NCBI GenBank assembly: GCA_005408345.1
Contig: SEMN01000026.1
Span: 1,713,536 to 1,777,535, forward strand
Direction: 5' to 3'
Length of the DNA: 64,000 nt
From: Macquaria australasica
Taxonomy: Eukaryota; Chordata; Actinopteri; Centrarchiformes; Percichthyidae
A model generated the notes under the pieces. That model worked only from the letters and a program-made list of their open reading frames with translations, did no database searches and was not told the DNA's origin. This document shows positions 61,302-64,000 of this stretch, one piece after another. The translations under genes were made by a program, and so were the position numbers. Position 1 is the first letter of the stretch. Every line of letters starts with the position of its first letter.

Positions 61302-63347
61302 CTAAGATGAGTCTGCAGTCATTGTGATATTTATTGATTCACAGGTGGTCACTGATGATGGGATGGGGGTTTTGGTCAGTGAACTGTTCAGTTGGATATG
61401 GGAGGAGGGAGCTGTATTAGCAGTGATTGGGGGAAGAATAAAGTCAGACGGAGTAAGAGTTACACCGGGGACTACACCTGGCAGGGTGAAAGGGGGAAGA
61501 CCTGTGGAGCAAACACAAACAGAAACTTACCTACTACTGCATAAGTGTCTTTTAAATCATTACCTACAGTAGAATAACCCATTTCAAACTGGCAACACTT
61601 TAGCGATGTATTTTTTCCCTTGCATTTTTGGTGATAGTTTAGATGTGGTGGCTAACTACCTAGATTTATTTTTAATCGCTTTTTAAAATATTTTTACCAT
61701 AAATCGCAACAATTTCTGTACGCTACATGATTTATCTGGAGAAGACATACCTGTGATGGTACGTGCTGCAAATATTAACGGTTTAAGGAACTCATTGTTG
61801 AATCATATCTGAGGATGTAATGTCTCAGTAGAAAATAGCATTCATACATTTGTTCTAAAAACCTTTTGAGGATGGAGCTGGAGATATTCTGTATTTCTAT
61901 TACTGTCATTTCAAATCCCATGAAAAAAAACCAATGAATTAGTACGTCTCACAATACTTCCCCCAGCCTGTCTGTGGCACTTGGCCTAACTAAGCATACC
62001 TGTTTAAAAAAAAAATTTTTTTTTTATATATGTATATAATTTTAAAAAACAAGTAATTGCCTGCCAGCTGGGCACTCTAGTTTTTAGCAAACATGAGTAC
62101 ATGGTACATTTGTTGGCAGATTTTAGATTACTGAGTATTTACGGCAGCAGGATGGTGTATATGAGATTAAATCAAAATAAACTAGTGGCCATGTACATCT
62201 CTGAGGCAAAATGTCACAGTGTGGCTCATTGATGTGTTTTTAATAGTTTTTGGAAAACAATGGGTCTATGGCACAGAGGAATGCGTTATATCATGCTTTG
62301 ACTACACATGCAATACTTGTTAGTACAATCAATTCATCCTTGGTTTTGGTCTTTTCATGGGATTTGTGGACAGTAAGAAAAATGTAGAATAACACCAAAC
62401 TTATCTTTTACGATTATTTACATCTAACCCAAGCATACTCCAGAGAACAATACAATACCTGCATGTTGTAATCTACCAACTCCAGGTGGCAAGGTGATAT
62501 TTAGATTTGGCAAATTAGGAAAGGGTGGAACACCTCCAGGAAAGGGCATTAAACCTGTGCAACAAATATTTTACATATTAGACGACGTTAGGTTAGCAGA
62601 CTAATGTCATGCAAGTTTGGCTTTCAGAGTAGCTAGCTTTGGCAGCACACCCCCAAAATAATTTCTACTAACCTGGTAGTGTGGCAGCAGGACTGACAGA
62701 CAGGGGAACGCTTTGTGAGGAGGGGACATGGCTGGGCAGTGGGACAGTAGGAGCTCCTGAAACAATTTTTAACAAAACTGTTATCGTCATGTTACATGTT
62801 AACAGAACAATGAGTAGAGGTATTTAAGTGTCTCTTTTCTTGTGTGCTGTGTATTTATATATATTTTTTAGTTCTTCAAGCAACATCTTAATGACAGAAG
62901 GTAAACATAGAACTATCCACATACATTTCACTTTATGTGCAAATTGTATAGCTAGATCAACCTCACATCAAATCAAACAGGATATTTTTAAGTCAGAGAT
63001 TATAGCGTACCTGTCTGTAGATCGCTAACGACAGCAGTCAGGTTAGAGCTGACTGACAAGCCGGCGAGAGACTGCTCTAATCCAGTCGATGCAGAAGAAG
63101 ACACAGCAACTGGAACGGTTGGAATGACAGCAGAGAGGTGGACCTGGTAACCAAAAATACCTCATCTCAATAAAATGTTCATGATGAACTTATTTCTTTA
63201 AGGTGCTGAATTACCTCTGTGAAGCCATCTTTAGGTGGAGGAGCTGGTTCACTGGGAGTCTGTGCAGGGAAACTGATCTTCTTGCCCTCTGCAAATGGCA
63301 GTGTAGGAATCCTGTGCAGGTAACCATAGCCAATCCCACATCCTAGA
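61302..63347 (-). CDS. gorasp2: Golgi reassembly-stacking protein 2 (GRASP55), C-terminal five exons
   Basis: A myristoylated peripheral Golgi protein that tethers cisternae through paired PDZ-like domains. Exons in gene order: 63347-63215, 63143-63011, 62756-62673, 62554-62459 and 61501-61302 (TAG at 61304-61302). They give about 214 residues. The first carries the end of the second PDZ-like domain, LGCGIGYGYLHRIPTLPF, followed by EGKKISFPAQ, and matches GORASP2. The remainder is the proline/serine-rich regulatory tail (GLEQSLAGLSVSS, NLPNLNITLPPGVG, GLPPFTLPG), which is weakly conserved in this family. For exon 62554-62459 a second in-phase donor would end it at 62477; the outer one looks stronger. 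The N-terminal exons lie beyond 64000 on this strand. GORASP1 is the alternative; its tail differs and synteny with tlk1 supports GORASP2. Confidence 0.9.
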
Positions 63348-64000
63348 CTGAAAAGACAGAAATACAGCAGTACCGTGAGGGGAAAACATCCAAACATTTC
63401 ACAGTAACCTTTAAAGATGATGTGAAATGACGACTTTACACTCCCCCCAAGGGGATCCAAAACAAAAACATGGACCATAGCCATAAACTGCAAAAATAAG
63501 ACAAGTTTGTATAAATATAAAATGCATTAAAATAAAACTAAATAACTGTTTTTAGTTTCTTTGTTTATTTTCAGGATCAAATTTTTTTTTACCAAATGCT
63601 AATTAAAAACGTAAGTAAATAAATGTAAATTTTATTTAAATATGTTATTAGAATCATAATTACATTGCAAATATAAAAAATCCTGTTCTAAACATCACTA
63701 TTAAAAATACTGAACCAAGAACTGAAAATAAACTAAACAAAACTACCAAACCCAAACTGAAGACAACTTCTGGACTAAAACGGAAAAAAATTGTGTAAAC
63801 TCTAGTTGTAAAAGGTGTCCTGACCAACACCTGGCAATTCTTATCAGGTAAAATTAGCATTTATTGTTGAAGTTATGCTATTTGGGATTATTTTTTGTCA
63901 TTTAAAGTTGATGCTTAGTTTAGTCACACAGCAAAGGTTGAGGGCCAGGTTTGCACATGGAACATTATGGTTCCATCGTACTATAGGTGCCAAATGAGCC
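63348..64000 (-). other. Intron of gorasp2 at the window edge
   Basis: AT-rich sequence upstream (in gene direction) of exon 63347-63215. No further gorasp2 exon was recognised before the window ends. Confidence 0.5.

Noticed and set aside
1..64000. tRNA, rRNA, CRISPR or bacterial-type operon structure
   Set aside because: None seen; spliced vertebrate genes explain the coding content.

Overview
This window is nuclear DNA of a ray-finned fish, most likely a spiny-rayed teleost. The evidence is spliced vertebrate genes with short introns, many (CA)n/(GT)n tracts, and several interspersed repeats of a teleost type. The species cannot be named from the sequence. Seven protein genes were recognised by reading exons by eye, checking GT/AG borders and phase, and comparing the peptides with remembered vertebrate families. 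No alignment or transcript data was used.

Layout. (1) 1-9300, + strand: slc25a12 (aralar, mitochondrial aspartate/glutamate carrier), last nine coding exons only. (2) 9250-28300, - strand: dync1i2 (dynein-1 intermediate chain 2), 16 coding exons, complete. (3) 28860-30750, -: cybrd1 (cytochrome b561 ferrireductase), four exons. (4) 32375-38400, -: dcaf17 (WD-type CUL4-DDB1 substrate receptor), 14 exons. (5) about 38400-44960, +: mettl8 (mitochondrial tRNA m3C methyltransferase), nine coding exons. (6) about 45640-60300, +: tlk1 (tousled-like kinase 1), 20 constitutive coding exons plus one probable 39-base cassette exon. (7) 60300-64000, -: gorasp2 (GRASP55), last five coding exons; the rest lies beyond the window. 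In the complete genes the summed exon lengths are multiples of three and give 627, 278, 509, 394 and 728 (715 without the cassette) residues, close to the human proteins.

Order and relative orientation match the human 2q31.1 block GORASP2-TLK1-METTL8-DCAF17-CYBRD1-DYNC1I2-SLC25A12 as remembered, so this is an old syntenic block and not an operon or defence island. The genes share no single pathway. slc25a12 and mettl8 act in mitochondria, dync1i2 and gorasp2 in membrane traffic, tlk1 in chromatin, dcaf17 in nuclear ubiquitin ligation, cybrd1 in iron uptake.

The genes are packed in pairs that share borders: slc25a12/dync1i2 and tlk1/gorasp2 converge with poly(A) signals of both strands close together, and dcaf17/mettl8 diverge from one promoter region. 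The rest is introns and mobile-element remnants: hAT-like miniature elements (one with a perfect 8-base target duplication), a 0.4-kb foldback element, a Harbinger-like fragment and simple repeats, some lying directly beside splice donors. I found no RNA gene, CRISPR array or unknown multi-gene system. The most useful items are unusual splice sites (two GC-AG introns, one weak donor), repeat-flanked donors in dync1i2, and the tlk1 micro-exon.
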